This document shows positions 1 through 8,601 of a stretch of 64,000 nucleotides of DNA, piece after piece (within the stretch, counting starts at the first letter, position 1; the number at the start of each line of letters is the position of its first letter). Origin of the DNA: Fortiea sp. LEGE XX443 (GTDB taxonomy: Bacteria; Cyanobacteriota; Cyanobacteriia; Cyanobacteriales; Nostocaceae); NCBI RefSeq assembly GCF_015206815.1, contig NZ_JADEXZ010000016.1, positions 22,839 to 86,838 of the forward strand, read 5' to 3'. Position numbers and translations under genes: made by a program. The notes below the pieces were generated by a model. The model ran no database searches and was not told the DNA's origin. It saw nothing but the letters and a program-made list of their open reading frames with translations.

Positions 1-38
1 AAATTTTTTCTAAATCCTGACAGCCTTGTGAAAGCAGA

Positions 39-635
39 TCATCTCTCGCGCATCCACAGCGCCAGTCCGCCTCCACGGCCACGAGCAGCGATAAAATCTT
101 CTGTCACCAAGAAAAACGCGAAAAATGGTAACTTACCTATGGGTTGGTTGTCAAAATCTTCAGTCTGTGTGTGACTGCCACCAAAGGGCTGATGATAAAT
201 AGTACGACCAAATAAACTAATTTGGATGTGGGTAAAGTTAAATGCTAACAGGTTTTTTTTGCCTAAATATTTGGCTGGGCCTGTGAGTTTTAATAAAACT
301 GGCTTTAGTTGTACCTGATTGCTAATTTCTCCTCTGACTGGTGTTGTTTTACCAAAGGAAATATAAGTTGGCGTAAATTTAGTCCAATAAAAACCTTTGC
401 CTAAAATTATTCCGCCTCGCTGTCTAGCTTTACGAGTTCCACTGGCAAAACACAGTCGCCATGTCCCTACCAGAGAATCAAAAGTGTAGCTGATTCGTTG
501 CTGTTTGGCAGTTTTTTCGGCTTGTAATAGGGCATCAACTACCACTTTAGCTGGTGGGCGATCGCTATCTTTACCAGCTTGTGTTAGTGTGGCGACAAAC
601 TCAGGCGGAACAATGGATGGTAACTCAGCATTCAT
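39..635 (-). CDS. Conserved cyanobacterial protein, fibrillin (PAP)-like
   Basis: This gene encodes a soluble protein of 198 residues with no signal peptide or membrane segment. After a helical N-terminus (about residues 1-50), the segment DSLVGTWRLCFASG, the run of short hydrophobic strands and the C-terminal LVTEDFIAARGRGGG resemble the lipocalin-like plastid-lipid-associated/fibrillin fold, whose members bind lipids or quinones at thylakoids and lipid droplets. The resemblance is by eye and weak, so a plain conserved hypothetical is the safe call. ATG is the start. It lies 23 bp downstream of the penicillin-binding protein gene on the same strand, so the two may be co-transcribed, with no obvious functional link. 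Confidence 0.7.
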   Translation of the reverse strand: MNAELPSIVPPEFVATLTQAGKDSDRPPAKVVVDALLQAEKTAKQQRISYTFDSLVGTWRLCFASGTRKARQRGGIILGKGFYWTKFTPTYISFGKTTPVRGEISNQVQLKPVLLKLTGPAKYLGKKNLLAFNFTHIQISLFGRTIYHQPFGGSHTQTEDFDNQPIGKLPFFAFFLVTEDFIAARGRGGGLALWMRER

Positions 636-658
636 GAAAACATTTAATTTTCTTTTAA

Positions 659-3031
659 CTATTGTGAAGATGCGCCTGGTCTAAGTCTATCCCGCCAGGC
701 GGGTTGTGATCCTGAACCCGAACCTGAAGAACCCGAACTAGGACTATTTGAGGTTGAAGACGGGCGAGACCTTTGAGGTGTGGAGGAATCTGATTCAACT
801 TGTCTGGATCTTCTTTTAGAACGCGATGGCTCTGTGGCAGAGGCATTGGAATTGTTTTCTAGAGTGCGATAGCGCCGCCGTCTTCTTGGTGTTTCTGTAC
901 TGTTGTCGTGCTGTTGATAACTGCGTCTACGTCTTCTTCTCGATGAGCCACTATTATCAGAACCGCTGGAATTTACCTCATCCTGATTGGAACTGGAACG
1001 GTTCAGCACTTTCTTGGGTTTGATGGGACGGGCTTTAATTGTGCCTTTGCGACCTTCTAACTTTGGTCTTTCGGGGAATTTTTCTATTGTCATTCCCTCT
1101 ACCACTTTTGTCATAAATTCACGCCAGGTGTAGGCAGCACTGCCGCTACTCCCATAGGTGGCGCGGTTGTCATCGTTCCCTAGCCAAACTCCTGTAACTA
1201 TTTGGGGGATGTAGCCAACAAACCACAAATCTCTGGCTTCATCGGAAGTACCAGTTTTACCTGCCACAGGCCGATTACCTAGTTGAGCAGCTGCACCAGT
1301 ACCTTCTACGACAACATTACGGAGCATCCAAGTCATAATCGCAGCACTATCAGCATCTAGCGATCGCTGAGATTTAAAATCTGCTGACCAGATAACTTGA
1401 CCTTGGCGGTTGAGGATACGACGAATGCCATGCGGCTCCACGTGTAATCCCTGAGTAGCAAAACTGCCGTAAGCGCTGGTCAATTCTAGAAGGTTGACTT
1501 CATTTGAGCCGAGAGCTAGTGAATAATTGGGATTGAGTGTTGATTTTATGCCCATATTTTGAGCTACTTTAATGGTTGGCTCAAATCCCACATCGAGCAA
1601 TACTTTTAACGCAACTATATTCACAGAGCGAGTCAGAGCATCTCGCATGTTTATCTGGCCTCGGAATTTTTCACCGTAGTTTTTTGGTTCGTAGCCATCG
1701 ACAATAAAAGGAGCATCTAAATAGGTATCGTAAGGGCTTTTCCCTGTAGCGATCGCCGTAGCATAGACAAATCCTTTGAATGTTGATCCTGGCTGACGCT
1801 TGGCTTGGGTGACGCGATTAAATTGGTTTTTGCCAAAGTCTTTACCCCCAACCATCGCTTTAATTTCGCCATTGCGGGGATCGATGGCTACGAGAGCTGC
1901 TTGCTTAAAGTTCTCCCAGCGCCCTTGGTTGCGTAATACTTTAGCTACTGCATCTTCAGCTGCTTTTTGCCAAGTCGGGTCTAAGCTGGTTTCTACTGTT
2001 AAACCCCCTGCTGCTATCACATCGGGAGAAACATAATTGGGCAATTCTTGCTGGACGTAACTAGTAAAGTAAGGGGATTCGACTTGTAGCCGTTTGGGCA
2101 AACTACTTTTAACTATTAGTGGTTGTTGAGTAGCTGCTTGGCTTTCGGATGTGGTAATAATTCCATCTTCCCGCATCCGTTGTAATACCTGATTGCGCCT
2201 TTGTTTGGCGGCTTCAGGATTATTTTCTGGGGAGTATAAACTTGGGGCGGGAGCCAAGCCGGCAATTGTCGCAGCTTCTGCTAAGGTAAGTTGGTCTACT
2301 GGCTTACTGAAGTAAACCCAAGCCGCATCTGCTACACCATAAGCACCTGAACCCAAATACACCAAATTGAGGTAACGCTCTAAAATCTGGTCTTTAGTAA
2401 ATTCTGCCTCCATTTTTTGGGCGAGGCGGACTTCTTTAAGTTTGCGCCAAATTGTCCGCTCTTGATTGAGGAAGAGAATGCGTGTTAATTGTTGGGTGAT
2501 TGTGCTACCACCTTCCACCACATTTTGCGATCGCAAGTTATTTAAACCTGCTCTCGCAATTCCTTGGGGATCGACACCTTTGTGTTGTGTAAATCTTCTA
2601 TCTTCTGAGGCGATAAAGGCTTTTTTTAAATTATCTGGAATTTGTTCTATTTTTAATTGTTCTCTGGTAGCTTCCCCTTGTTGCTGGAGGATAGTACCAT
2701 CAACCGCTTTAATTGTTAATGTTTGTTCTCGGACAACAGCTTGCAGTTCTGATTTATCTGGCAAAGTTTTATCTATTGAGGTGATGACGTATTTAGTAGC
2801 AACTACCCCACTACCTACAGTTAGTATTGCCCAAAACCACAACCGACGATAAAAAGGCTTCTCCCTACTGGTAAAAATGCTCACTATTCCAGATGAAACA
2901 CTACCCACCCGGACAAACAGCTGCTTCACCTTTCCCAATTTGGCTGGGGGTAAGCTCTCCTCGGTGGATTCTTCGTTTTTATATTGATTTCCAGGCGACA
3001 ATCGCGGTTCCTCCTTGTCAGAGTCACTCAA
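659..3031 (-). CDS. Class A penicillin-binding protein (PBP1A-type transglycosylase/transpeptidase)
   Basis: This bifunctional enzyme polymerises lipid II into glycan strands and cross-links the peptides on the periplasmic side of the inner membrane. A cytoplasmic N-terminus of about 65 residues precedes one membrane segment (about 66-85). The GT51 transglycosylase domain follows (about 105-285), with the catalytic EDRRF motif and GGSTITQQ. The transpeptidase domain (about 340-640) shows RQPGSTFKGF (SxxK serine), RSVN (SxN) and KTGTSDEARD (KTG). The last 110 or so residues are a low-complexity tail rich in Ser, Arg and Asn. No upstream ATG exists. The longest frame opens at a TTG (3031), but a perfect AAGGAGG lies 8 bases before a second in-frame TTG at 3001, which may be the true start. 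Confidence 0.95.
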   Translation of the reverse strand: MSDSDKEEPRLSPGNQYKNEESTEESLPPAKLGKVKQLFVRVGSVSSGIVSIFTSREKPFYRRLWFWAILTVGSGVVATKYVITSIDKTLPDKSELQAVVREQTLTIKAVDGTILQQQGEATREQLKIEQIPDNLKKAFIASEDRRFTQHKGVDPQGIARAGLNNLRSQNVVEGGSTITQQLTRILFLNQERTIWRKLKEVRLAQKMEAEFTKDQILERYLNLVYLGSGAYGVADAAWVYFSKPVDQLTLAEAATIAGLAPAPSLYSPENNPEAAKQRRNQVLQRMREDGIITTSESQAATQQPLIVKSSLPKRLQVESPYFTSYVQQELPNYVSPDVIAAGGLTVETSLDPTWQKAAEDAVAKVLRNQGRWENFKQAALVAIDPRNGEIKAMVGGKDFGKNQFNRVTQAKRQPGSTFKGFVYATAIATGKSPYDTYLDAPFIVDGYEPKNYGEKFRGQINMRDALTRSVNIVALKVLLDVGFEPTIKVAQNMGIKSTLNPNYSLALGSNEVNLLELTSAYGSFATQGLHVEPHGIRRILNRQGQVIWSADFKSQRSLDADSAAIMTWMLRNVVVEGTGAAAQLGNRPVAGKTGTSDEARDLWFVGYIPQIVTGVWLGNDDNRATYGSSGSAAYTWREFMTKVVEGMTIEKFPERPKLEGRKGTIKARPIKPKKVLNRSSSNQDEVNSSGSDNSGSSRRRRRRSYQQHDNSTETPRRRRRYRTLENNSNASATEPSRSKRRSRQVESDSSTPQRSRPSSTSNSPSSGSSGSGSGSQPAWRDRLRPGASSQ

Positions 3032-3272
3032 ACTTTGTTGGTTGTTGCTTGAACCAGGAGGTGAGCTTGCCCACGTCAGTTCCTCGCTCCAAGTAATCGC
3101 AGGTTAACCGCCTAAAACACTTTTTAGGGGTTAATGAACTACGTTCGTGTTAGTATATTATCCTATAAATAATTAACTGAATTCATTGCTACATAAAATC
3201 TTATTCTCATAATTAATCATTTGATTTTGTCAAGATTAACTTCGTAATTCTATTTAATTCTTTAAAGAAAAG

Positions 3273-3845
3273 TTGTTAAAAGTATCCGGTCAGAATGGGG
3301 AGCAAAACATAACAAATCAGCTTAATGATAATAGGCTACAATCCCCTAATTGTAAGCGGAGTGGACGTGTAGCTTTAGCACTTGGGAGCAATCTCGGTGA
3401 TTCTCAGGCAATATTAGCAGCAGCGATCGCGCATTTAAGCAGAATACCGGGAATTCAGCTAGAGGCAATATCTAGTTGGTATCAAACTAAAGCAGTAGGG
3501 CCACCACAACCAGATTATATTAATGGCGGTGCCATATTGCAGGTAGACATGGCACCGCAGTTATTATTAGATACCTTGTTAGCCACAGAACAGCAATTTG
3601 GGCGAGTCCGTCAAGAGCGCTGGGGGCCGCGATCGCTCGACTTAGACATATTGTTATACGATCAAGTTATTCTAGACACACCAAACCTGCAAATCCCTCA
3701 TCCGCGGATGCGAGAGCGAGCATTTGTCTTAGTCCCACTAGCAGAGATTTCCCCAGATTGGATCGAACCAGTTTCCGGATACACGATCAAAGAGTTGGTA
3801 AAAGATGTAGACTGTTCTGATGTACATTTACTGAAGAGCAATTAA
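3273..3845 (+). CDS. folK: 2-amino-4-hydroxy-6-hydroxymethyldihydropteridine diphosphokinase
   Basis: HPPK transfers pyrophosphate from ATP to 6-hydroxymethyl-7,8-dihydropterin, the step before dihydropteroate synthase in folate biosynthesis. The HPPK core starts near residue 31 with VALALGSNLGDS, followed by SSWYQTKAVGPPQPDYINGG, then RWGPRSLDLDILLYD with the Mg-binding Asp pair, and IPHPRMRERAFVLVPLAEI. The core has the usual family length. The 30-residue N-terminal extension comes from a TTG start at 3273. I see no in-frame ATG before the core, so the start is uncertain. The gene stands alone among folate genes here, although metF is also in the window. A NUDIX hydrolase gene follows 87 bp downstream in the same direction. 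Confidence 0.93.
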   Translation: MLKVSGQNGEQNITNQLNDNRLQSPNCKRSGRVALALGSNLGDSQAILAAAIAHLSRIPGIQLEAISSWYQTKAVGPPQPDYINGGAILQVDMAPQLLLDTLLATEQQFGRVRQERWGPRSLDLDILLYDQVILDTPNLQIPHPRMRERAFVLVPLAEISPDWIEPVSGYTIKELVKDVDCSDVHLLKSN

Positions 3846-3932
3846 AGTCACTACCCATAAACACGCGAAACCCTGATCCCACAAATAACAACAGTGTTTA
3901 TCCGTGGATTTTGAAAATATAAAACCATTACT

Positions 3933-4481
3933 ATGCCATTAGGTAGAGAATTACCACAGCTATTAAAACAACGCCTGTTTCATAAAGGACGTAAATTTGA
4001 TTTTGAAGTAAATCGCTTGCGTTTACCGAATAAATCAGAAGGAGAATGGGAATGTATTCGTCACCCAGGCGGGGCGCTGGCTGTACCTGTGACAGCCGAA
4101 GGAAAACTAGTACTCGTGCGTCAGTATCGCTTCGCAATTCAAGGACGGATACTAGAGTTTCCGGCGGGTACTGTAGAACCCAATGAAGATCCGCTAGAAA
4201 CCGTACAGCGTGAAATTGAGGAAGAAACAGGCTACAGCGCTCAAAAATGGCGCAAATTGGGAGAATTTTTCCTCGCGCCTGGCTATTCTGATGAAATTAT
4301 TTATGCTTTTCTGGCTCAAGATTTAGAAAAGTTAGAAACACCACCAAAACAAGACGAAGATGAAGATATTGAAACTGTGCTGTTGACTCCAGAAGAACTA
4401 GAAAAAGCAATTTTGCAAGGTGAACCAGTAGATGCTAAATCAATCTCTAGCTTTTTCCTAGCACGTCCTTTTTTAGTTTGA
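3933..4481 (+). CDS. NUDIX hydrolase, ADP-ribose pyrophosphatase-like
   Basis: A NUDIX hydrolase of 182 residues, of the size and pattern of the ADP-ribose/sugar-nucleotide pyrophosphatase (NudF/MutT-like) group. The NUDIX box GX5EX7REUXEEXGU is complete at about residues 73-95 (G, E, then REIEEETGY). The preceding VRQYRFAIQGRILEFPAGT is the strand and proline typical of ADPRases. The acidic EDEDIE stretch near residue 145 probably belongs to the metal/substrate loop. Such enzymes hydrolyse ADP-ribose or related nucleoside diphosphates to AMP plus a phosphorylated moiety in the cytosol. The exact substrate cannot be read from sequence. ATG start. Downstream of folK on the same strand and possibly read with it. 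Confidence 0.9.
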   Translation: MPLGRELPQLLKQRLFHKGRKFDFEVNRLRLPNKSEGEWECIRHPGGALAVPVTAEGKLVLVRQYRFAIQGRILEFPAGTVEPNEDPLETVQREIEEETGYSAQKWRKLGEFFLAPGYSDEIIYAFLAQDLEKLETPPKQDEDEDIETVLLTPEELEKAILQGEPVDAKSISSFFLARPFLV

Positions 4482-4533
4482 TAGCAAGATGCTGTTAGAA
4501 TTGGCGAGCAGGATGCTTCTGGCGTAAGTTTTG

Positions 4534-4558
4534 AATATGCCCATATTCTGGGCATATT
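4534..4558 (+). terminator. Hairpin between NUDIX and TPR genes
   Basis: A perfect 10-bp inverted repeat (AATATGCCCA / TGGGCATATT, 5-base loop) lies 53 bases after the NUDIX stop and 42 bases before the TPR start. It could end the folK-NUDIX transcript or be an operator. The stem is followed by a mixed T-containing run, not a clean U-tract. Confidence 0.45.
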
Positions 4559-4599
4559 TCAGCATATATGTTCTTGAATTGACAATATTTTTGAATTAT

Positions 4600-5262
4600 A
4601 TGAAATTTACTTTTTCTAAATCTTCGGTGTTGGCTTATACATCGTCTATTGTGCTGCTAGGTGTTGCGATGCCAATGATTACACCAATCTTGGCTTCTGG
4701 TAGTCCTGAATCCTGCAAAGCGCTTAAATCACCATATCTTTATACCGCAGCTTACTTCATAGATATGGGTCACTTTAACCAAGAGTGCGAAAATAATCCG
4801 CTCGCTGCGGTATCTTCTTTTACACAAGCAATTCGGCTCAATCCTAAAGCAGAAGAACCGTACTATCATCGTGCCAATGCTTACTATGCACTTGGAAATT
4901 ATCAAGCAGCAGTGGCAGACTATACACAAGTAATTAGCCAAAATACAGGTAGGTTTGGTTTTAGTAGTGCTGCACACTGGAACAGGGCTAGGGCTTACGA
5001 ACAGTTAGGTGAAAAACAGAAAGCAATTTCAGATTTAACTCGATTAATTGGTGATAGTAGCCCTAATGCTGATGAGTATTTATTAAGAGGTAAACTATAC
5101 AAGGATTTAAAGAGTAAAGAAAGTGCGATCGCAGATTATAAAACCGCCGAAAAACCTTTGCAGCAATATTTAAATGGGGATTTCGGAACTGGGCCTATGA
5201 ATCCCGAAAATGAAAAGAAGTTAGATAATGTCAGAAATGAATTATCACAACTAAATTCTTAA
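4600..5262 (+). CDS. Exported TPR-repeat protein
   Basis: A protein of 220 residues from the ATG at 4600. The frame is open further upstream, but this start gives a good signal peptide (KFTFSK, then a hydrophobic stretch ending near ILASGS), so export to the periplasm or thylakoid lumen is likely. Two to three tetratricopeptide repeats follow: AVSSFTQAIRLNPKAEEPYYHRANAYYALGNYQAAVADYTQVI, then WNRARAYEQLGEKQKAISDLTRLI, and a weaker repeat near YLLRGKLYKDLKSKESAIADYKTA. These are protein-binding scaffolds, and no partner can be named. The last 30 residues are charged and non-repetitive. It sits 118 bp after the NUDIX gene, separated from it by a 10-bp hairpin, so it probably has its own promoter. 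Confidence 0.8.
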   Translation: MKFTFSKSSVLAYTSSIVLLGVAMPMITPILASGSPESCKALKSPYLYTAAYFIDMGHFNQECENNPLAAVSSFTQAIRLNPKAEEPYYHRANAYYALGNYQAAVADYTQVISQNTGRFGFSSAAHWNRARAYEQLGEKQKAISDLTRLIGDSSPNADEYLLRGKLYKDLKSKESAIADYKTAEKPLQQYLNGDFGTGPMNPENEKKLDNVRNELSQLNS

Positions 5263-5281
5263 TTAAAATAGTAAGTATTCA

Positions 5282-5418
5282 GTAGTGGCACGACTAGTCT
5301 AAGGCATTACATTATAACTTTCTTGTGGGATGGGCTTCTATCCCGTCCGGTGCAGGCTTTCCTGCCTACACCACAAGAGTTATATCTATGCGATAATTTA
5401 GCCTTGCCACGCCACTAC
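5282..5418. repeat. Nested palindromic intergenic element
   Basis: The gap between the convergent TPR and HAD genes is almost entirely an imperfect inverted repeat. Outer arms are GTAGTGGC (5282) and GCCACTAC (5411), inner arms AACTTTCTTGTGG and CCACAAGAGTT, with further small stems such as GCAGG/CCTGC at the centre. It resembles the structured intergenic repeats common in Nostocales and could serve as a bidirectional terminator. Confidence 0.6.
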
Positions 5419-5466
5419 AGTAATTTTATTTTTCCTTGATAAATAACCTCTAAATTATCTCCATAC

Positions 5467-6120
5467 TCAAGATTTTTGTTCCCGATTTATCCATATTCCT
5501 CTCATCCCCGCAGCTTTTGCCCCTTGATAGTCTTCGATAATGCTATCGCCAATATGCCACGCTGCTTCAGGTAAACAATTGTGTTTTTCTAAAGCAACAG
5601 CAAAAATTTGGATATCAGGTTTAGCTGCACGTACCTGAGTCGAAATAGTAACCGAGGTGAAATAGTCACTTATGCCTAAACTTTGCAAAACTGAGTAAAT
5701 TCGAGAATCAAAGTTAGAAATAATTCCCAGTTCAATACCCAAACGTCGCCAGTTCATTATAGATGGCAACACATCAGTATAAATAAACCACGGTTCCGCA
5801 GTGCCAAAATGAATATAAAGTTCGCTAAAGAACGCCGAAAAGTCAGAAAATTGCTTGATCACCCCAGCTGCCTCAAAGGTATTTAGGGCAATGATGCGCC
5901 ACCAATCAAACTCCCGTTGAGGAATATCATGTGGTTCTGCATCTAGAAATATCGGCGGTGGCGCTGCTTTAAAACTTTGGATAAATGCTTGATTTAATCT
6001 GGCCGCAGAAACTTCTACACCAAATTCTTTAGCTATCTGACTATACACTTCGCCTACACTGCCTTTTACGCCGAAGATTGTACCAACAGCATCAAGAAAA
6101 ATAACTTTCGGTCGTTCCAT
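5467..6120 (-). CDS. HAD-superfamily hydrolase (HDHD3-like)
   Basis: A protein of 217 residues with the haloacid dehalogenase fold: motif I FLDAVGTIF at the N-terminus, motif II IISNFDSR, motif III Lys in AAKPDIQIF, and motif IV HIGDSIIEDYQGAKAAG. An alpha-helical cap lies between motifs I and II. In motif I the second aspartate of DxDxT is replaced by Val (DAVGT). That Asp is the general acid/base of HAD phosphatases, so phosphatase activity may be weak, altered or absent. Some HDHD3-like members also vary here. ATG at 6120 is the natural start; a TTG lies directly before it. It follows the NdbB-like gene by 45 bp and is probably in one operon with it. Substrate unknown. Confidence 0.85.
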   Translation of the reverse strand: MERPKVIFLDAVGTIFGVKGSVGEVYSQIAKEFGVEVSAARLNQAFIQSFKAAPPPIFLDAEPHDIPQREFDWWRIIALNTFEAAGVIKQFSDFSAFFSELYIHFGTAEPWFIYTDVLPSIMNWRRLGIELGIISNFDSRIYSVLQSLGISDYFTSVTISTQVRAAKPDIQIFAVALEKHNCLPEAAWHIGDSIIEDYQGAKAAGMRGIWINREQKS

Positions 6121-6165
6121 CAAACTGTTTGTGATTATGTATTTTGAATGTGAGATTTAAGTTGA

Positions 6166-7356
6166 CTAAGAAAGTGTCTCTATAATAGGACGGACTAGCC
6201 AATTAAAACCAACTTTGAGTTGATGTTCTAAAGTTGGCATCCGATACAGATAGGCAAGACGACGGGCAACATATCCTAAAGAACCGTCTAGTTTAATTCC
6301 TAATCCAGTCAGAGTCGCGTTGTCTGTTCCCAGTGCCATCATTTCTCCTAGCTTTTGATAGCGGAAGGGTAGCAATGGGCGCTGAGTCAGAGATGCCCAG
6401 ATATTCCAAGCAGTATAATCGGCTTGTTGAAAGGCCGCTTGGGCTGTGGCAGGAATTTGCTGATCTTCTGCATCACGACAGTCGGCTAAATCCCCCAAGG
6501 CAAAAATTTCTGGGTGGTCAAGAACTTGTAGGGTAGGTGTAGTACTAATTTGATGACGCTGATTTTGCTTGAAAGGTAGGTTTCTGACTACAGGGACTAC
6601 TCGTGTGCCTACAGTCCAAATTACTAAGTCTACAGGAATTGTATCTATCTGATTTTTGTATTCTAGTGAGATTGTATCCGCACCGATTGATTCGACTTTG
6701 GTTTCCAAATCAAGAAATACACCTCGTGCATCTAAGGCTTTTTTTGCAGATTCGCGGTTAAATTCTGGTGAGGTGCGTAAAATTTGGTCACTGATTTCAA
6801 TTAACCGCAAGCGTCCTTTATCCCCTAGTCTGTCGGCTAATTTACAAGCTAGTTCGACACCACTGTAACCAGCCCCAACGATCGCCACACGAATTTTATC
6901 ACTATCGGATTCTTCCAAAATTCGCAGGCGTTCTTCTAGGTAATAAGCATCAGCGATGGTGCGGAAGGGGTGGGCGTAGGATGTAGCACCAGGAACCATA
7001 TCTAGTGGTGTTTCTCCGCCTAAAGCCAGCACTAATCGGTCGTAGGCAATTTCTGGGCCGTTTTGTAATTGTACCCGTTGTTGGTCAGTATCAATTCCCG
7101 AAACAACGGCTTGGTAAAAGCGCACACCTGTACCTTGGAGGAGTTCGGCGAAGGGGGGAGCAATTTCCCAAGTTTGCAGTTCACCTGTGAGTAATTCGTA
7201 GAGTAAGGGGGAAAATAAAAAGCGATCGCTTTGATCTACCAGTACAATTTCGGGTTTTTGCTGAGATTCCCAAGGTAACTGGCTTAAGCGCAGAGCAGTG
7301 TAGAGACCACCAAAGCCTCCACCAAGGATTACAATTCTGTTAGTTTGTTTAGTCAT
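6166..7356 (-). CDS. ndbB: Type II NAD(P)H dehydrogenase, NdbB-like
   Basis: A single-subunit FAD oxidoreductase of 396 residues. The first Rossmann motif, IVILGGGFGGLYTALRL, binds FAD; a second dinucleotide motif, VAIVGAGYSGVELACKLADRL, binds NAD(P)H near residue 160. The FAD-contacting IFALGDLADC lies near residue 290, and AQAAFQQADYTAWNI follows. Such enzymes pass electrons from NAD(P)H to membrane quinones without proton pumping. Length and the N-terminal pattern (FLFSPLLYELLTGE, TWEIAPPF) fit the cyanobacterial NdbB branch, which reduces demethylphylloquinone in vitamin K1 synthesis. The family call is secure; the NdbB subgroup rests on recollection. It lies in a minus-strand run between the GNAT gene (41 bp upstream) and the HAD gene. 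Confidence 0.85.
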   Translation of the reverse strand: MTKQTNRIVILGGGFGGLYTALRLSQLPWESQQKPEIVLVDQSDRFLFSPLLYELLTGELQTWEIAPPFAELLQGTGVRFYQAVVSGIDTDQQRVQLQNGPEIAYDRLVLALGGETPLDMVPGATSYAHPFRTIADAYYLEERLRILEESDSDKIRVAIVGAGYSGVELACKLADRLGDKGRLRLIEISDQILRTSPEFNRESAKKALDARGVFLDLETKVESIGADTISLEYKNQIDTIPVDLVIWTVGTRVVPVVRNLPFKQNQRHQISTTPTLQVLDHPEIFALGDLADCRDAEDQQIPATAQAAFQQADYTAWNIWASLTQRPLLPFRYQKLGEMMALGTDNATLTGLGIKLDGSLGYVARRLAYLYRMPTLEHQLKVGFNWLVRPIIETLS

Positions 7357-7397
7357 CGTTTGTATAGGACGGTCAATCCCAGCAGGGCAACTACCTC

Positions 7398-7970
7398 TCA
7401 GTGTAATGATTTATTTCGTTCTATGGCCATCAACCAGCAATCAGAGTATTTTCCTTCGTGCAGTTCATGAGCCGGTAATAGCTTGACTTTTACAAAACCA
7501 CATTTTTCATAGCAGCGGATAGCGCGGATATTATCAACGTGCGGGTCGATGACAATCTTATCAGCTGACAACACCTCAAAAAGATAGTTTATGGATATCG
7601 ATAAAATTTTTGTCCCAATTCCCTGATTCCAATAATTCGTTTCACCAATAAACAAATCAACACCATAGACATTATCAGTTTGTTCTAGGTGATACATTTG
7701 CCTATCGGTTTCTTGTAAGTGAAGAAGTGAATAATACTGCAAGTAACCAATAGGAAGATGCTGATAGTAGATCAGGCAGGGATTTACTGGTTCATCTCCC
7801 ATAACTAAGGGTTTGTATGTTTCTATAATCCTGTCTAGGGAAAAAGAATTATCTCTACCTTCGTAAAAATTCAATACTTTGTCATCAGTTAACCATTTAG
7901 TCATTAACTGATAATCTTCGATTTCATTCTGCATCAACCGAATTTTGATTTCATCTTTTTGAATCAACAT
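7398..7970 (-). CDS. GNAT acetyltransferase resembling aminoglycoside 6'-N-acetyltransferase AAC(6')-Ie
   Basis: A 190-residue GNAT-fold acetyltransferase (acetyl-CoA donor). The sequence runs close to the N-terminal AAC(6')-Ie half of the bifunctional staphylococcal aminoglycoside enzyme: KWLTDDKVLNFYEGRD, then VYGVDLFIGETNYWNQGIGT (acetyl-CoA pyrophosphate loop), then VIDPHVDNIRAIRCYEKCGF, then ELHEGKYSDCWLM. These blocks sit in the same order and spacing as I recall for AAC(6')-Ie. The C-terminal phosphotransferase half is absent. Resistance is therefore possible, but a housekeeping or self-protection role on another amine is equally open. ATG start. Probably first gene of a minus-strand run with the dehydrogenase and HAD genes. 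Confidence 0.85.
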   Translation of the reverse strand: MLIQKDEIKIRLMQNEIEDYQLMTKWLTDDKVLNFYEGRDNSFSLDRIIETYKPLVMGDEPVNPCLIYYQHLPIGYLQYYSLLHLQETDRQMYHLEQTDNVYGVDLFIGETNYWNQGIGTKILSISINYLFEVLSADKIVIDPHVDNIRAIRCYEKCGFVKVKLLPAHELHEGKYSDCWLMAIERNKSLH

Positions 7971-8165
7971 TTACGTGTATAAGTAAGTGTGAAAATTATT
8001 GATATATTACACTTTTCTAAAGCAAAAAGCGATTTGCAATTAATACAAAGCGCTTTTGTATGCAGTAAATTCTTAATTAAATTTACTTAATTATGCTGGA
8101 ATGCACAATTTTTTGAACAACGATGAACGTTTCAAAACTTCTGTCTCCAGCATTATTTTAGCGAA

Positions 8166-8411
8166 TTAATTACCGCCAGAAGTGATGGCTTTATTATGTA
8201 CTGCTGGGTCTTCAGGCTTTCTGTGCCATTCGCCATTTTTGCCTTGTTCATATTCGTTTCTAACACTATTCCAAGCAACATTATTGGCACCTTCTTCGCT
8301 CAAACCATCACTTTGAGCAGCATTAAAAGCTGCAAAGAAAATCTGCTGGGCGTGTTGAGGAAGTTTTTCTTGAATATCTTGAGGTAATTCTTCTATTTTG
8401 TTATAAGCCAT
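8166..8411 (-). CDS. ChaB family protein
   Basis: A small soluble protein of 81 residues from the ATG at 8411; the frame continues 11 codons upstream, but the family begins at MAYNKIEELP. The ChaB pattern is plain: LPQDIQEKLPQHAQQIFFAAFNAA, then ALKVAW-like NNVAWNSVRNEYEQGKNGEW. ChaB was named as a regulator of the ChaA cation antiporter in E. coli, but no chaA is visible here. Many cyanobacterial and viral homologues have no known role. Flanked by AT-rich non-coding DNA on both sides, it appears to be a single-gene transcript. Confidence 0.85.
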   Translation of the reverse strand: MAYNKIEELPQDIQEKLPQHAQQIFFAAFNAAQSDGLSEEGANNVAWNSVRNEYEQGKNGEWHRKPEDPAVHNKAITSGGN

Positions 8412-8601
8412 AAACCACTTCCCGTAAAGTTGACATGAGTACATCCTAAAAAATTTATGAATGTAACTTCCTCTTACTTTTAGTAGAAATAAGTCAACAG
8501 AAATATTTATCTTTCAAAAACAAGCGATCGCATCTATTAAAACTGCTTTTTCTGGTGCATAATGCAAATATAAATAACAAATCAAATGTCAAACAAATAT
8601 A

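Noticed and set aside
2466..2852. 128-residue plus-strand ORF opposite the PBP gene
   Set aside because: It is antisense to a clear PBP with catalytic motifs, has a Cys-rich unlikely composition, and no ribosome-binding site.
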